The notes below the pieces were generated by a model. That model was not told the DNA's origin. It searched no databases and was given only the letters and a program-made list of their open reading frames with translations. Shown in pieces: positions 35,068 through 43,431 of a stretch of DNA of 64,000 nt; position 1 is the first letter of the stretch; the number at the start of each line of letters is the position of its first letter. Origin of the DNA: DATFVA01 sp963839165 (GTDB lineage: Bacteria; Bacteroidota; Ignavibacteria; Ignavibacteriales; Ignavibacteriaceae); the NCBI GenBank assembly GCA_963839165.1, contig CAWIUG010000036.1, forward strand, positions 124,001-188,000, read 5' to 3'. The translations under genes and the position numbers were made by a program.

Positions 35068-35619
35068 TTTAAGTGGATTAAATATTTTATTAATCTTTAA
35101 AATTTGCAATAGCCCAAAAATAATTCTCATATTGTACATGATTGCCGTCACCAAACATTCTTAACAATATAACTCAGCGCTCAAAATGCAGCCAGGATCC
35201 TGGATACGGCTGAAAGTAAAGACTTGCCCGCATTCCTTGTGAATGTCTCTCCCTCACCGGATAAGAGGATAGTAATTCAATTTCAATTTAGTTTTTATTA
35301 GCTGCCCCGCCTTCGCCATCCGCCAAAATCGGAGTTGATGTGCAGATGTGACTAATTGTATGGCTGAATCAAAAAAGTGCCTGTAGGCGTGAAGATTTGG
35401 GCCTTAACCTACGCTATGCTGCAGGGAAAAAAGCCGTTGAGTTAATGCCTGAACAAAACTTCGCAGATCTTAATTTCCTGATCAAACCAGATTTAGATGC
35501 ACCTGATCCGCATTTTCCTTGATAAATAATGAGTTGAGGAGTGTTTTTTTACAATTTTTTGACAATTCGTAATAGTGAGTTTGTAAATTTAGCAGGGAAA
35601 ATAAAACAGGAGGTTTGTT

Positions 35620-36231
35620 ATGAAATCAATTTTCTTGGTTCTGCTGCTTACTGCAATACTTTTACTTCAGAGCTCCGCGCCTGCACAGGTTTCGAATTCA
35701 GCCTTCCACAAGGGAAGCTGGGAGCTTAACCTCACCGGCAGCCTGGGCAGTATTAATACTCAGTCTGAATACTCATATCTTAGTTATAGCAGCTCCCATT
35801 CTGAGAATGTTAAATATTTTCAGCTTGGGGTTATACCTGCCTATTATATCACGCAGGGTTTGTCCTTCGAACCTGAAATAAACATCTTTACACTGGAGGG
35901 AATGAATCCTGCTTACATGCTTTTAGGCAGCCTTGGTTATACTTTTAAACTCGATAATCCGATGTTCTACCCGTTCGTACACGCGGGTTATGGTATAACT
36001 AACGCTTTCCAGGTTCCTTTAAATTCGGGACTTAGTCTTGCCAGTGATAAGATGGATATAGGTGTTCTGAACCTGGGCGCGGGACTTAAAACAATGTTAG
36101 GCGAAGGTATACTGCTGAGAACGGAAATAAACTATAGGAGTTTTTCTAATTCTACTGATGAATCGGGTTTTTCTTCCTCGTATACTTTATCATCGGTAGC
36201 ATTGGTATTCGGCTTTTCGTTCCTTTTATAG
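35620..36231 (+). CDS. Outer-membrane beta-barrel protein
   Basis: A 203-residue exported protein. The signal peptide is KSIFLVLLLTAILLLQSSAPAQ with cleavage at APAQ. The mature sequence alternates hydrophobic and polar residues, rich in Gly/Tyr, and ends in a beta strand with a hydrophobic end (ALVFGFSFLL), as in small 8-strand OmpA/OmpW-like barrels. RBS GGAGG before ATG 35620 is good. Specific family not recognised. A terminator follows at 36280. Confidence 0.8.
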   Translation: MKSIFLVLLLTAILLLQSSAPAQVSNSAFHKGSWELNLTGSLGSINTQSEYSYLSYSSSHSENVKYFQLGVIPAYYITQGLSFEPEINIFTLEGMNPAYMLLGSLGYTFKLDNPMFYPFVHAGYGITNAFQVPLNSGLSLASDKMDIGVLNLGAGLKTMLGEGILLRTEINYRSFSNSTDESGFSSSYTLSSVALVFGFSFLL

Positions 36232-36279
36232 TCTTTTAAGAAAGGGTACTTTTGTTTAACATATTTTCAGGGGTGAATG

Positions 36280-36314
36280 CCGGTAATCGGGGTATTACCG
36301 GTTTTTTATTTTTT
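36280..36314 (+). terminator. Rho-independent terminator of the beta-barrel gene
   Basis: Perfect 8-bp stem CCGGTAAT (36280-36287) / ATTACCGG (36294-36301), loop CGGGGT, followed by TTTTTTATTTTTT. Confidence 0.93.
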
Positions 36315-36390
36315 CGGTATCACATACTTAACTCCGGCGCGCCCATAAGTGGGTTTTATCTGCAACTCGATTCGTTCACATTTATCTGAG

Positions 36391-37170
36391 CTAAATTGTA
36401 AGCTGATACCCGAGATAACCGGAAATAATATCTGTGTTTTTCAGACTGTGCCCGATTGAAAATAAAATATGATTCTCTTCATTCAGATTAAGGAATCCAC
36501 CCACCTTAAATGCGGTATCGCTCTCACCGTCTTTTGTGTCAGGTGATTCGTAGTAAATCTCACCGCCTAATGACAGTGTGTTTGTAAAATCGTATTGCGC
36601 CTGCCATCCAACAAAGAATGAGTTCCTGCTGTTTTCACCCGAATTAATCCAGTAGCCCGCCCCGCCGTAAGTTGTGAAGTTGCCCTGACTTTTTTGTATC
36701 CATAATGGTAAAAATGTTTGAAGGTGATTATTGCCTACAATACTTTCTTTGGAAGTAGTAGGTACCTCAAGTAAAGGAAAGATCCCAACCTGGAAATTGT
36801 GTGTTTCGTCGTTAATAAATCTATACTTGATTCCTGCTTCCACGGTCATTAAACCATACTGATGAGCGCCGTCTGCCCTGGCATATCCCGGCCCTATAAG
36901 TAAATGTAATTGTATATCGTGAACAGCACCGTAATTTATTTCGAAGTGCGGTAAGGTGGCGTTGTCATCATACTTGCTTAGCTGGTATGATGAGGCGATA
37001 TAAAATTCCCAGTGCCGGAAATCAACCGGGACCGGATCATCCGTATTAAAAGGAGGTCCCGCAAAAGTGGTTGATGCAATGAGTATTATGAATGACGAAA
37101 TCGTTATTATTTTGTTTATTGTTTTCCTCATTATGAAATTTCTGTCCGGATTTAAGAATGAGAAATTCAA
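36391..37170 (-). CDS. Outer-membrane protein of unknown substrate (transporter-like barrel)
   Basis: A 259-residue exported protein. A start at the internal ATG near 37131 (RKTINKIITISSFIILIAS) gives a clean signal peptide ending in TFAG; ATG 37170 adds 13 residues. The mature N-terminus GPPFNTDDPVPVDFRHWEFY recalls a widespread outer-membrane family whose members begin PFxTDDP. The rest is beta-rich with repeating Gly/Tyr strands and terminal GYLGYQLTI. Function unknown. Confidence 0.78.
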   Translation of the reverse strand: MNFSFLNPDRNFIMRKTINKIITISSFIILIASTTFAGPPFNTDDPVPVDFRHWEFYIASSYQLSKYDDNATLPHFEINYGAVHDIQLHLLIGPGYARADGAHQYGLMTVEAGIKYRFINDETHNFQVGIFPLLEVPTTSKESIVGNNHLQTFLPLWIQKSQGNFTTYGGAGYWINSGENSRNSFFVGWQAQYDFTNTLSLGGEIYYESPDTKDGESDTAFKVGGFLNLNEENHILFSIGHSLKNTDIISGYLGYQLTI

Positions 37171-37258
37171 TAAAAGGTAATATTGGTTTCGGTTTTATGA
37201 AGTGATTGTAATCAGCGCACCACCGTAATTCAGGATGACAGAAGTCGGGATGACAGAT

Positions 37259-38305
37259 CTAAAGAAATCTTATGGGGTTGGAGTAGATCCAGGCTTTGCC
37301 GTTGTGGAAGATTTCAGCCCTGTACACTCCCCTCGACTTTACTTTCATTTCGTAGTTTGAGGATTCGGCCTTTGCGTAAAGCCTGCCGTTCCTGATTATC
37401 CTGATCTCGGCTTTGTCTGCGGGAAGTTCAATAACCAGTTTCGTATCACCCGAAAATTCCGGTGATTCTCCCATATAGTATTTTTTGTTCCCCGCTTCGG
37501 CGTAGAATTGAAATCCTTTCGAATCGGCATGGTAATCGTTCGCGATGAAACAGCTCCCACCTTCCAGGGCTTTGTATATGGTTTTCTTAGCCGACTCTAT
37601 CCCGGCGGGCGTGTTGTCTTTCTTTATTTTTTTGTCTGTAAGGATGTGCGTACGTATCGATTTGAAAAGAACTTTGTAGGGGAATACTTCAACTTCAAGG
37701 AATCCCAGCATATTGTATTTGTGCGCATGCGCGTCTACTCCGCCTATGCCTACTACTTTCCTTTCCTGGTTCAGCTCGTCCCATACTTTCAGTGTTTCCG
37801 GCGGCGGAGCTTCAATGGTCTTCAGCGGGTGAAGGAATGCTTTGTATTTGTTCTCTTCGGTGAGGTTCTCCATCCACTCCGACATATGGTTCCAGATCTC
37901 TATCCCCGTGAAGTCTTTGGTGTCCCATTCGGTCCACGGGTACGGAGGATGCTCTGCCATATGCGTTCTTTTTTCGTGAGGATGCGCTAAAAATCCTATT
38001 CCCCCCGCTTCTTTAATTTTTCTCACGTATTCTTTGGCTGATATTCTGGTCGAGTATGTTTCTTTGATGTCAAATGCCAGGTAGTGGTTCTTGTTTTCTT
38101 TGTCATTAATTTCGCAGCCTACTAACAGCAGTGTTTTTCCGTACCACTTTTCGTAGCCTTCCTTCAGCGCTCTTAGTGTGTTGTGGTCGGTGAGAATGAT
38201 GAAATCCAATCCGACTTCATCGGCAAAGCCTGCTATGTCTTCAACTTTTCCTGATCCATCGGAATAAATTGAATGCATATGCAGGGCTCCTGTGTATTCA
38301 TGCAT
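37259..38305 (-). CDS. PHP-domain (CehA/McbA-type) metallohydrolase
   Basis: A 348-residue protein of the PHP superfamily. Metal-site motifs: HMHSIYSDGSG near residue 10, ILTDHNTL near 37, HPHEKRTH near 107, and GGVDAHAH near 193. The C-terminal ~80 residues form a beta-sandwich (VIELPADKAEIRIIRNG). Such proteins hydrolyse phosphoesters or carbamates; the substrate is unknown. No signal peptide. It is flanked by repeat-rich spacers on both sides. Confidence 0.85.
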   Translation of the reverse strand: MHEYTGALHMHSIYSDGSGKVEDIAGFADEVGLDFIILTDHNTLRALKEGYEKWYGKTLLLVGCEINDKENKNHYLAFDIKETYSTRISAKEYVRKIKEAGGIGFLAHPHEKRTHMAEHPPYPWTEWDTKDFTGIEIWNHMSEWMENLTEENKYKAFLHPLKTIEAPPPETLKVWDELNQERKVVGIGGVDAHAHKYNMLGFLEVEVFPYKVLFKSIRTHILTDKKIKKDNTPAGIESAKKTIYKALEGGSCFIANDYHADSKGFQFYAEAGNKKYYMGESPEFSGDTKLVIELPADKAEIRIIRNGRLYAKAESSNYEMKVKSRGVYRAEIFHNGKAWIYSNPIRFL

Positions 38306-38384
38306 AGGGATCCGGCCTGGTTTTTACGGAAATAATTGATTTCATATTGGTAAGTTATAAAAATACAGCAAACAAAAAACATCA

Positions 38385-38600
38385 GAGTGCATCGCCCCGT
38401 ATGGTTCCGCCAATCCTCGCACTCCCCTAACCTCCGGGATGTAACCCCTATGGGGTTAGGATGTGGTGAGGTGAAGGCGTTTACAAATGTATAACCCCTA
38501 CGGGGTTGGGATCCCACCACAATGCGTCCCACGGATATACATAACCTCTGTGCGGGATCTTGCCATGATGATTGGGTGCCGCGGTAAACGGACAAACTAC
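38385..38600. repeat. Dispersed GGGGTT-palindrome repeats beside the cytochrome operon
   Basis: Contains TAACCCC-TAT-GGGGTTA (38442-38458) and AACCCC-TAC-GGGGTT (38493-38507). The segment CCTCGCACTCCCCTAACCTC (38415-38434) recurs in closely similar form at 46491-46510, next to a third palindrome. Bacteroidota genomes carry many such elements, in my knowledge; function is unclear. A 120-codon minus-strand open frame over this repeat is not a gene. Confidence 0.7.
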
Positions 38601-40229
38601 TTAGAAGCGTGTGGTAAGGCCCAGAAGGATACGGCCGGAGGTGCTGGTCTTTTCAAATATTCCTTCGTAACTCAGTGAGAGATAAACGGGACTTAACAGG
38701 AACGTTGAGAGGTCAACGGAAACTGAGTTCTCATCTAAATTCCCTATCGTGCTGTAGAACTTGTACTGCGTGTTCCGGTAGTAGAGGGAGAGATCGAAAT
38801 AGTTGCCGAGACTCCGGCTCAGCCTTAGTCCCGCCGTTGCCCCTTCTATGTAACTGGTTATTAGTTTGGTGTAGGAGATGGTGGGAGTTATTTCAACTGC
38901 CGGTATGCGTGAATATGTAATGTAGCCGCCGAAATTCCTCGAGGGCTTTATATCGGATTTCTGGAACCTGTACCCTCCTGTTAACCCTGCTGTCAGCTTG
39001 TCAACCGGCCTGATGTTTATCCTTGCGCTGAATCCCTGCCTGGTCTCGTTCTCAAAAAGACTGTCGATGAAGTTCTTTATTGTTTCGTAGTAAATTACGT
39101 TCTTCCTTGCGTCGTAGTTCAGCGAGAAGGAAACTACCCTGGAAGGTGAGTATCTTACGGAGGCAAAGAGACTGGTGAGCTGAAGCTGGTTCTTGTTTAA
39201 CCCCCCCTCTTTCTTAAACATATCTGCTTCTATAGACAGGAAGATGTTGGTGTTGGGAAGCAGTGAGTTTGAATGCTGGAAATAAAGGAACCTTCTGTCT
39301 GTTTTCAGGTTATTGGTCTGCTCAAAAAAAGCGGCCGTGTTCGTCATATATCCTGAACTTAATGAGTCTTCCCGCCCTACATAAATGCCGTATTCGAACA
39401 GCTTCAGGTTGAACCCGAGGTCGGTGTAGTTGGGACGCGATCCTGCAACAACACCAACGTAATTTTCGCTGATCCCCGTCTCGAACTGAATACCGTCAAT
39501 TGAACTGATGTTTGAGATCTTCCGGTTCAAATGCCTTCCCAGCCAGAGCGAGGTCTTTGGATTGAAGTCGTAGCTGAGGGCAAAGTCATACACCCTGAGA
39601 CTCCTCCCGAAGTTGTCTTTTATACGCGCCCATTCGTCGGCCCTGTACGCGAATGTCATATAATCTGTGAATGAAAGTCTGCTTCCTCCTACGTTCTTCG
39701 CCTTCAGCGCAAAGGAATACCGCCATCTCTGGTTGTCGGCAAAGTATGGCGAGTTTGAAACATTCGAGTATGACTGTACTGAAAATTTTCCTGTTACCGC
39801 CGGCTCTTTTATTTTCCGGCTTTTGAAATTTTCAACGATCCCTGCGTCCGCTGTACCGGTTGAAACAGGAATGGAATTCGGCCCCGCTGCCTCTTCTGTC
39901 ACCGCATCGGGAATTTCTCTTTCAATGATCGCGTACAGCTTGTCGTCTACCTTAAGCTCTGTATTCCCTACCGCCTCGCCTGCCACTGATTTTGTTGAGA
40001 TGAACTGAACGATTACCGCGGGGATTAACCTGTTATCTGCTTTAAGGTAAAGTGTGTCTCCCTGAATAATACCTTTCGTGTTTTCAAATTTCACGTAAAC
40101 GTTCTGCGACGACTTGTACGTAACTGTTCCCGTCTTCTCAACTTTCTCATAGGTGGAAGCCTGTATTCCGCTTCCGGCAAAGCAGGTAATAAGTAACAGG
40201 ATGATATATGTGCCTGGTTTCAAAATCAT
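38601..40229 (-). CDS. Outer-membrane beta-barrel protein of the multiheme cluster (porin-like)
   Basis: A 542-residue exported protein, last gene of the cytochrome operon. Signal peptide ends near GIQASTYEKV. Residues ~20-130 form a beta-sheet domain (KTGTVTYKSSQNVYVKF, FISTKSVAGEAVGNTELKV) possibly periplasmic. From ~145 to the end the sequence alternates hydrophobic/polar in ~16 or more strands and stops in LLGLTTRF, with the C-terminal aromatic typical for outer-membrane barrels. The start ATG lies one base after the 43-heme stop. By position it would be the porin sheath of a porin-cytochrome conduit; no CxxCH is present. Family not recognised. Confidence 0.75.
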   Translation of the reverse strand: MILKPGTYIILLLITCFAGSGIQASTYEKVEKTGTVTYKSSQNVYVKFENTKGIIQGDTLYLKADNRLIPAVIVQFISTKSVAGEAVGNTELKVDDKLYAIIEREIPDAVTEEAAGPNSIPVSTGTADAGIVENFKSRKIKEPAVTGKFSVQSYSNVSNSPYFADNQRWRYSFALKAKNVGGSRLSFTDYMTFAYRADEWARIKDNFGRSLRVYDFALSYDFNPKTSLWLGRHLNRKISNISSIDGIQFETGISENYVGVVAGSRPNYTDLGFNLKLFEYGIYVGREDSLSSGYMTNTAAFFEQTNNLKTDRRFLYFQHSNSLLPNTNIFLSIEADMFKKEGGLNKNQLQLTSLFASVRYSPSRVVSFSLNYDARKNVIYYETIKNFIDSLFENETRQGFSARINIRPVDKLTAGLTGGYRFQKSDIKPSRNFGGYITYSRIPAVEITPTISYTKLITSYIEGATAGLRLSRSLGNYFDLSLYYRNTQYKFYSTIGNLDENSVSVDLSTFLLSPVYLSLSYEGIFEKTSTSGRILLGLTTRF

Positions 40230-40230
40230 C

Positions 40231-43200
40231 CTAATCTCTTTGGAACCCCCTCAGCATCTTATCGCCTCCCCAGTTTGAGGTTGAATGACAATCCCAGCAG
40301 TTTGTCGGATCGCCCGGGTTGTGCTCTCTGAGGAAATCGTTGTTGTGGCAGCTCAGACATTGAGGCTGATAGCTGGACCCGGAATGACAGCTGCTGCAGT
40401 TCATTGTGCTGTGGGGACCTGAAAGGTTATAAAAACTGTGATTAAAACTCGCCGGCTGCCATGCGCTTTGTGTATGGCAGGTGAGACATTCGTGCGCAAA
40501 GTTAAGCTGGACGTGCGGGGGATCGGTGGTTCCGTTAAAATTATCTGAATGACATCCGTAACAGGTGTTTGGTGTGTTGTTATAGTTACCGTTGTGGCAT
40601 GCGCCGCAGTCGTTGGCGATAGCCAAATGCGCTCCTACAAACTGGAAGTAATTTGCGTGATCGGGGAACTGCGCGGGTGCCCATCCGGGATTTGTTGTAT
40701 GACAGGTCTGGCACTCGGTTGATAGCTGAAGCGCGGTATGACTCGGGTTCGTCGTGTTGTTGTAATTGGTCTGGTGACAGGCCGCGCATGCTGTAGGTGT
40801 TCCGGTAAATCCTGAAGCATGGCAATCGGAACATTGAACCTGTAGATGGGCTCCGGTAAGCGGGAAGCTTGTGTTGTTATGATCAAATGACGCCGGAGTC
40901 CATGCGTTAAAGCTGTGGCATAAATCGCAGTTTGACGGGTAGCCTTGCGAAACATGGTTCGGAGCCTGGTTGTACTCAGATTGATGACAGGGGAGACAGT
41001 TGGGATTTAATCCCGTTACCGTTCCCTGGTGACAGTCTGAGCATTGTATTGATGCGTGTACACCCTGAAGCTGGAAGCCAGTCGCTGTATGGTCAAAGGT
41101 TGATGGTATCCACGCGGCAGAGGTATGACAGTCTTCGCAGGTTACGGGTATGCCCGCCGCGCTGTGAGCCGGGTTGGCCGCGTTGTTGTAATCGTTCTGA
41201 TGACACTGCACGCAGTCGGTCGACGTCAGGTTGTAATTGCCGTTGTGGCACGTGCCGCAGTCGGTTATCGCCGCATGCTGTCCGGTAAGTTCAAAGTATT
41301 GAGCATGCTGCGGGAACTGCGCGGGCTGCCAACCGGGATTGGTTGTATGGCAGGTTTCACAGTCGGTTGATATTCCCAGCGACTGATGATTCGGATTGGT
41401 TGTGCCGTTAAAATTTGCCTGATGGCAATCAGAGCATACGGTTGACGGAGGCTGTGTGTAGCCGTTCACATGGCACAGTTCGCAGTTCACCGCCGTGTGA
41501 GCACCCGTTAGCGGGAACGCCGAAACATCATGATTGAATGAACCGTCAGCGTTGCCGGTGGGGTGACAGGCGAAGCAGGCGCTGCTTTCATAAATGTATC
41601 CCTGCACTGCCTGGTGCTTGTCATCTGTATCCAGCTGGTTGTGCTCGTGACATGTTATGCAGGAGAATACTGAGTAATCGTTCGGCTGCGTGTGGCAGTC
41701 AGAGCACGCGTTCCATTGACCGTTATGCTTCCCGGAGTATATCGGGAAATACTGGCCATCATGATCAAACGCTGCCGGCTGCCATGCGGTTTGGGTATGA
41801 CAGCTCTGACAGTCGGTGCCGAAGCCTACCGACTGATGGTTCGGATCGGATGTGTTGTTGTAGTTATCGGTATGACATCCGTAACACTCATTCGGTGTTG
41901 TATTATAATTTCCGTTATGACAATCGCCGCAGTTTGAAATATTTGCATGCGCACCCAGCAGTTCATAAAAGTTATTGTGGATCGGGAACGTAGCCGGCTG
42001 CCATCCCGGATTAGTTGTATGGCAGGTCCCGCAGTCGGTCGTGATCCCGATTGCCTGGTGATTGGGATTTGCGGTGCTGTTAAAATCTGTTAGATGACAG
42101 CTCTCGCACTGTACGGGCGTTCCGGCAAATCCGCTCTGATGACAGCTTGAACAATCGACCGTCTGGTGCGCTCCTGTTAGCGGGAAAGCGGTAGCCGAAT
42201 GATTAAAGTCTGCATCACCCCATGTATTCGTGTTATGGCACATCTCGCATTCGTGAGGGTAGTTCTGCGAAACGTGATTCTCCGCCCGGTTGTAATCTGC
42301 CTCATGGCAGGAGAAGCATGCCGGGTCGGCATTCGATGTTGATCCCTGATGGCACGATGAACAGTCAAGCGTTGTATGCCGTCCTGTAAGTTCAAATCCT
42401 GTTGCTGTGTGGTCAAAGGTTGAAGGAATAAACGCCGTTGTGTTGTGGCAGTCCTGGCACTCCGTCGATATTCCCGCCGCCGCATGGTTCGGGTTGGTTG
42501 AATTACTATATGAGCTCTGATGACACGGATAGCAGGTTGTCGGCGTTCCGGCAAATCCCTGTGAGTGGCAGGCTGAGCAGTCGATTGTTTTGTGCGCCCC
42601 CGTCAGCTCGAACTGTGTCTGGTTATGATCAAATTCCGCGGGTGACCACCCGTTTATTGTATGGCATTGAGTGCAGTCGTGTGAGAACTGCGCACTAAGT
42701 GTATGGTTCGGATCCGTCGTGGCATTAAAATCCGCTTCGTGGCATGAATAGCAGTCGGTTGACAGTCCTCCGAAGTTTCCTCCGTTTCCATGGCAGGAGG
42801 AGCATTCGATGTTGTGCCCTCCTTTCAGAGGGAAGAAATCATGGTTAAAGTTGGCTGCCGACCATACCATACTTGTAACGTCGTGGCATTCATCGCAGTT
42901 GGTTGAGAAGCCCGCTGTGCTGTGAACGGGACTTGTGGTCGACATATAATCTGCCTGATGGCAGGCGTAGCAGTCGATTGAAAGTACAGTGAAGTTAAGG
43001 TCCTGGTAATCTGTATGACATTGTTCGCAGTCGGCCAGCCGGTGTGCGCCGACAAGGGGGAACCTGCTTTCCTGGTGCACAATGTTGATGTCTTTTACTA
43101 TCCAGGTCTCGGGGGTGTGGCACCTCTGGCAGTCGTACCCTACTGATCCGCGGTGAACATCCTTATGGCATGAGAAGCAGTTTTCAACTGCTTTGGCTTT

Positions 43201-43431
43201 TGAGAATATGAGCGATTCGTGGCACGACTTACAGTTCACTTCCCTGTGTTGACCAATTAACTCAAACCCTGTACTGCTGTGATCGAAGGTTACTTCTTCG
43301 GGATTAACTTTCCAGCTGGAAGATGCATGGCAGAATGAGCAGTCAATACTGAAGTCCTCTCCATGGGGCGACTGCGCGAACGATGCCGCGGATGTTGCCA
43401 GCAGAATGATTATGAATGACAGGATGCGCAT
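40231..43431 (-). CDS. 43-heme periplasmic or extracellular c-type cytochrome
   Basis: A 1066-residue exported protein with signal peptide RILSFIIILLATSAASFAQ. I count 43 CxxCH heme-attachment motifs, about one per 25 residues. The repeat unit has three hemes in ~72-75 residues, with three extra conserved His (in FDH, LTGAH and NPNH contexts) suitable as distal ligands. Larger nine-heme blocks of ~220 residues recur: HTTNPGW occurs at residues 471, 695 and 911, and the IPSTFDHTATGF block at 335 and 775. The first ~180 residues resemble the 20-heme neighbour (CHKDVHRG). It overlaps that gene by 22 bp. Long wire-like electron carrier is the likely role; localisation not provable here. Confidence 0.95.
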   Translation of the reverse strand: MRILSFIIILLATSAASFAQSPHGEDFSIDCSFCHASSSWKVNPEEVTFDHSSTGFELIGQHREVNCKSCHESLIFSKAKAVENCFSCHKDVHRGSVGYDCQRCHTPETWIVKDINIVHQESRFPLVGAHRLADCEQCHTDYQDLNFTVLSIDCYACHQADYMSTTSPVHSTAGFSTNCDECHDVTSMVWSAANFNHDFFPLKGGHNIECSSCHGNGGNFGGLSTDCYSCHEADFNATTDPNHTLSAQFSHDCTQCHTINGWSPAEFDHNQTQFELTGAHKTIDCSACHSQGFAGTPTTCYPCHQSSYSNSTNPNHAAAGISTECQDCHNTTAFIPSTFDHTATGFELTGRHTTLDCSSCHQGSTSNADPACFSCHEADYNRAENHVSQNYPHECEMCHNTNTWGDADFNHSATAFPLTGAHQTVDCSSCHQSGFAGTPVQCESCHLTDFNSTANPNHQAIGITTDCGTCHTTNPGWQPATFPIHNNFYELLGAHANISNCGDCHNGNYNTTPNECYGCHTDNYNNTSDPNHQSVGFGTDCQSCHTQTAWQPAAFDHDGQYFPIYSGKHNGQWNACSDCHTQPNDYSVFSCITCHEHNQLDTDDKHQAVQGYIYESSACFACHPTGNADGSFNHDVSAFPLTGAHTAVNCELCHVNGYTQPPSTVCSDCHQANFNGTTNPNHQSLGISTDCETCHTTNPGWQPAQFPQHAQYFELTGQHAAITDCGTCHNGNYNLTSTDCVQCHQNDYNNAANPAHSAAGIPVTCEDCHTSAAWIPSTFDHTATGFQLQGVHASIQCSDCHQGTVTGLNPNCLPCHQSEYNQAPNHVSQGYPSNCDLCHSFNAWTPASFDHNNTSFPLTGAHLQVQCSDCHASGFTGTPTACAACHQTNYNNTTNPSHTALQLSTECQTCHTTNPGWAPAQFPDHANYFQFVGAHLAIANDCGACHNGNYNNTPNTCYGCHSDNFNGTTDPPHVQLNFAHECLTCHTQSAWQPASFNHSFYNLSGPHSTMNCSSCHSGSSYQPQCLSCHNNDFLREHNPGDPTNCWDCHSTSNWGGDKMLRGFQRD

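Larger units (their letters stand above)
34933..35619. other. Long intergenic region with two inverted repeats and a coding relic
   Basis: 687 bp. Near the regulator are two perfect inverted repeats, annotated separately. The plus-strand interval 35357-35521 is an open frame of about 55 codons that reads like protein (KSACRREDLGLNLRYAAGKK...VELMPEQNFADL, ending DAPDPHFP and TGA). It has no start and looks like the 3' relic of a lost gene; the RYAAGKKAVEL style recalls the end of phosphofructokinase-like proteins, but I am not sure. Nothing else is legible. Confidence 0.5.

Noticed and set aside
38233..38595. 120-codon minus-strand frame across the repeat block
   Set aside because: Translates the palindromic repeats (Arg/Pro/Gly rich) and then runs into the PHP gene out of frame.
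40231..43431. Periodic ~220-bp-scale DNA similarity that could be mistaken for a CRISPR or satellite array
   Set aside because: The periodicity (about 660 bp at DNA level) follows the protein superrepeat in one long frame; units vary and lack identical short repeats with unique spacers.
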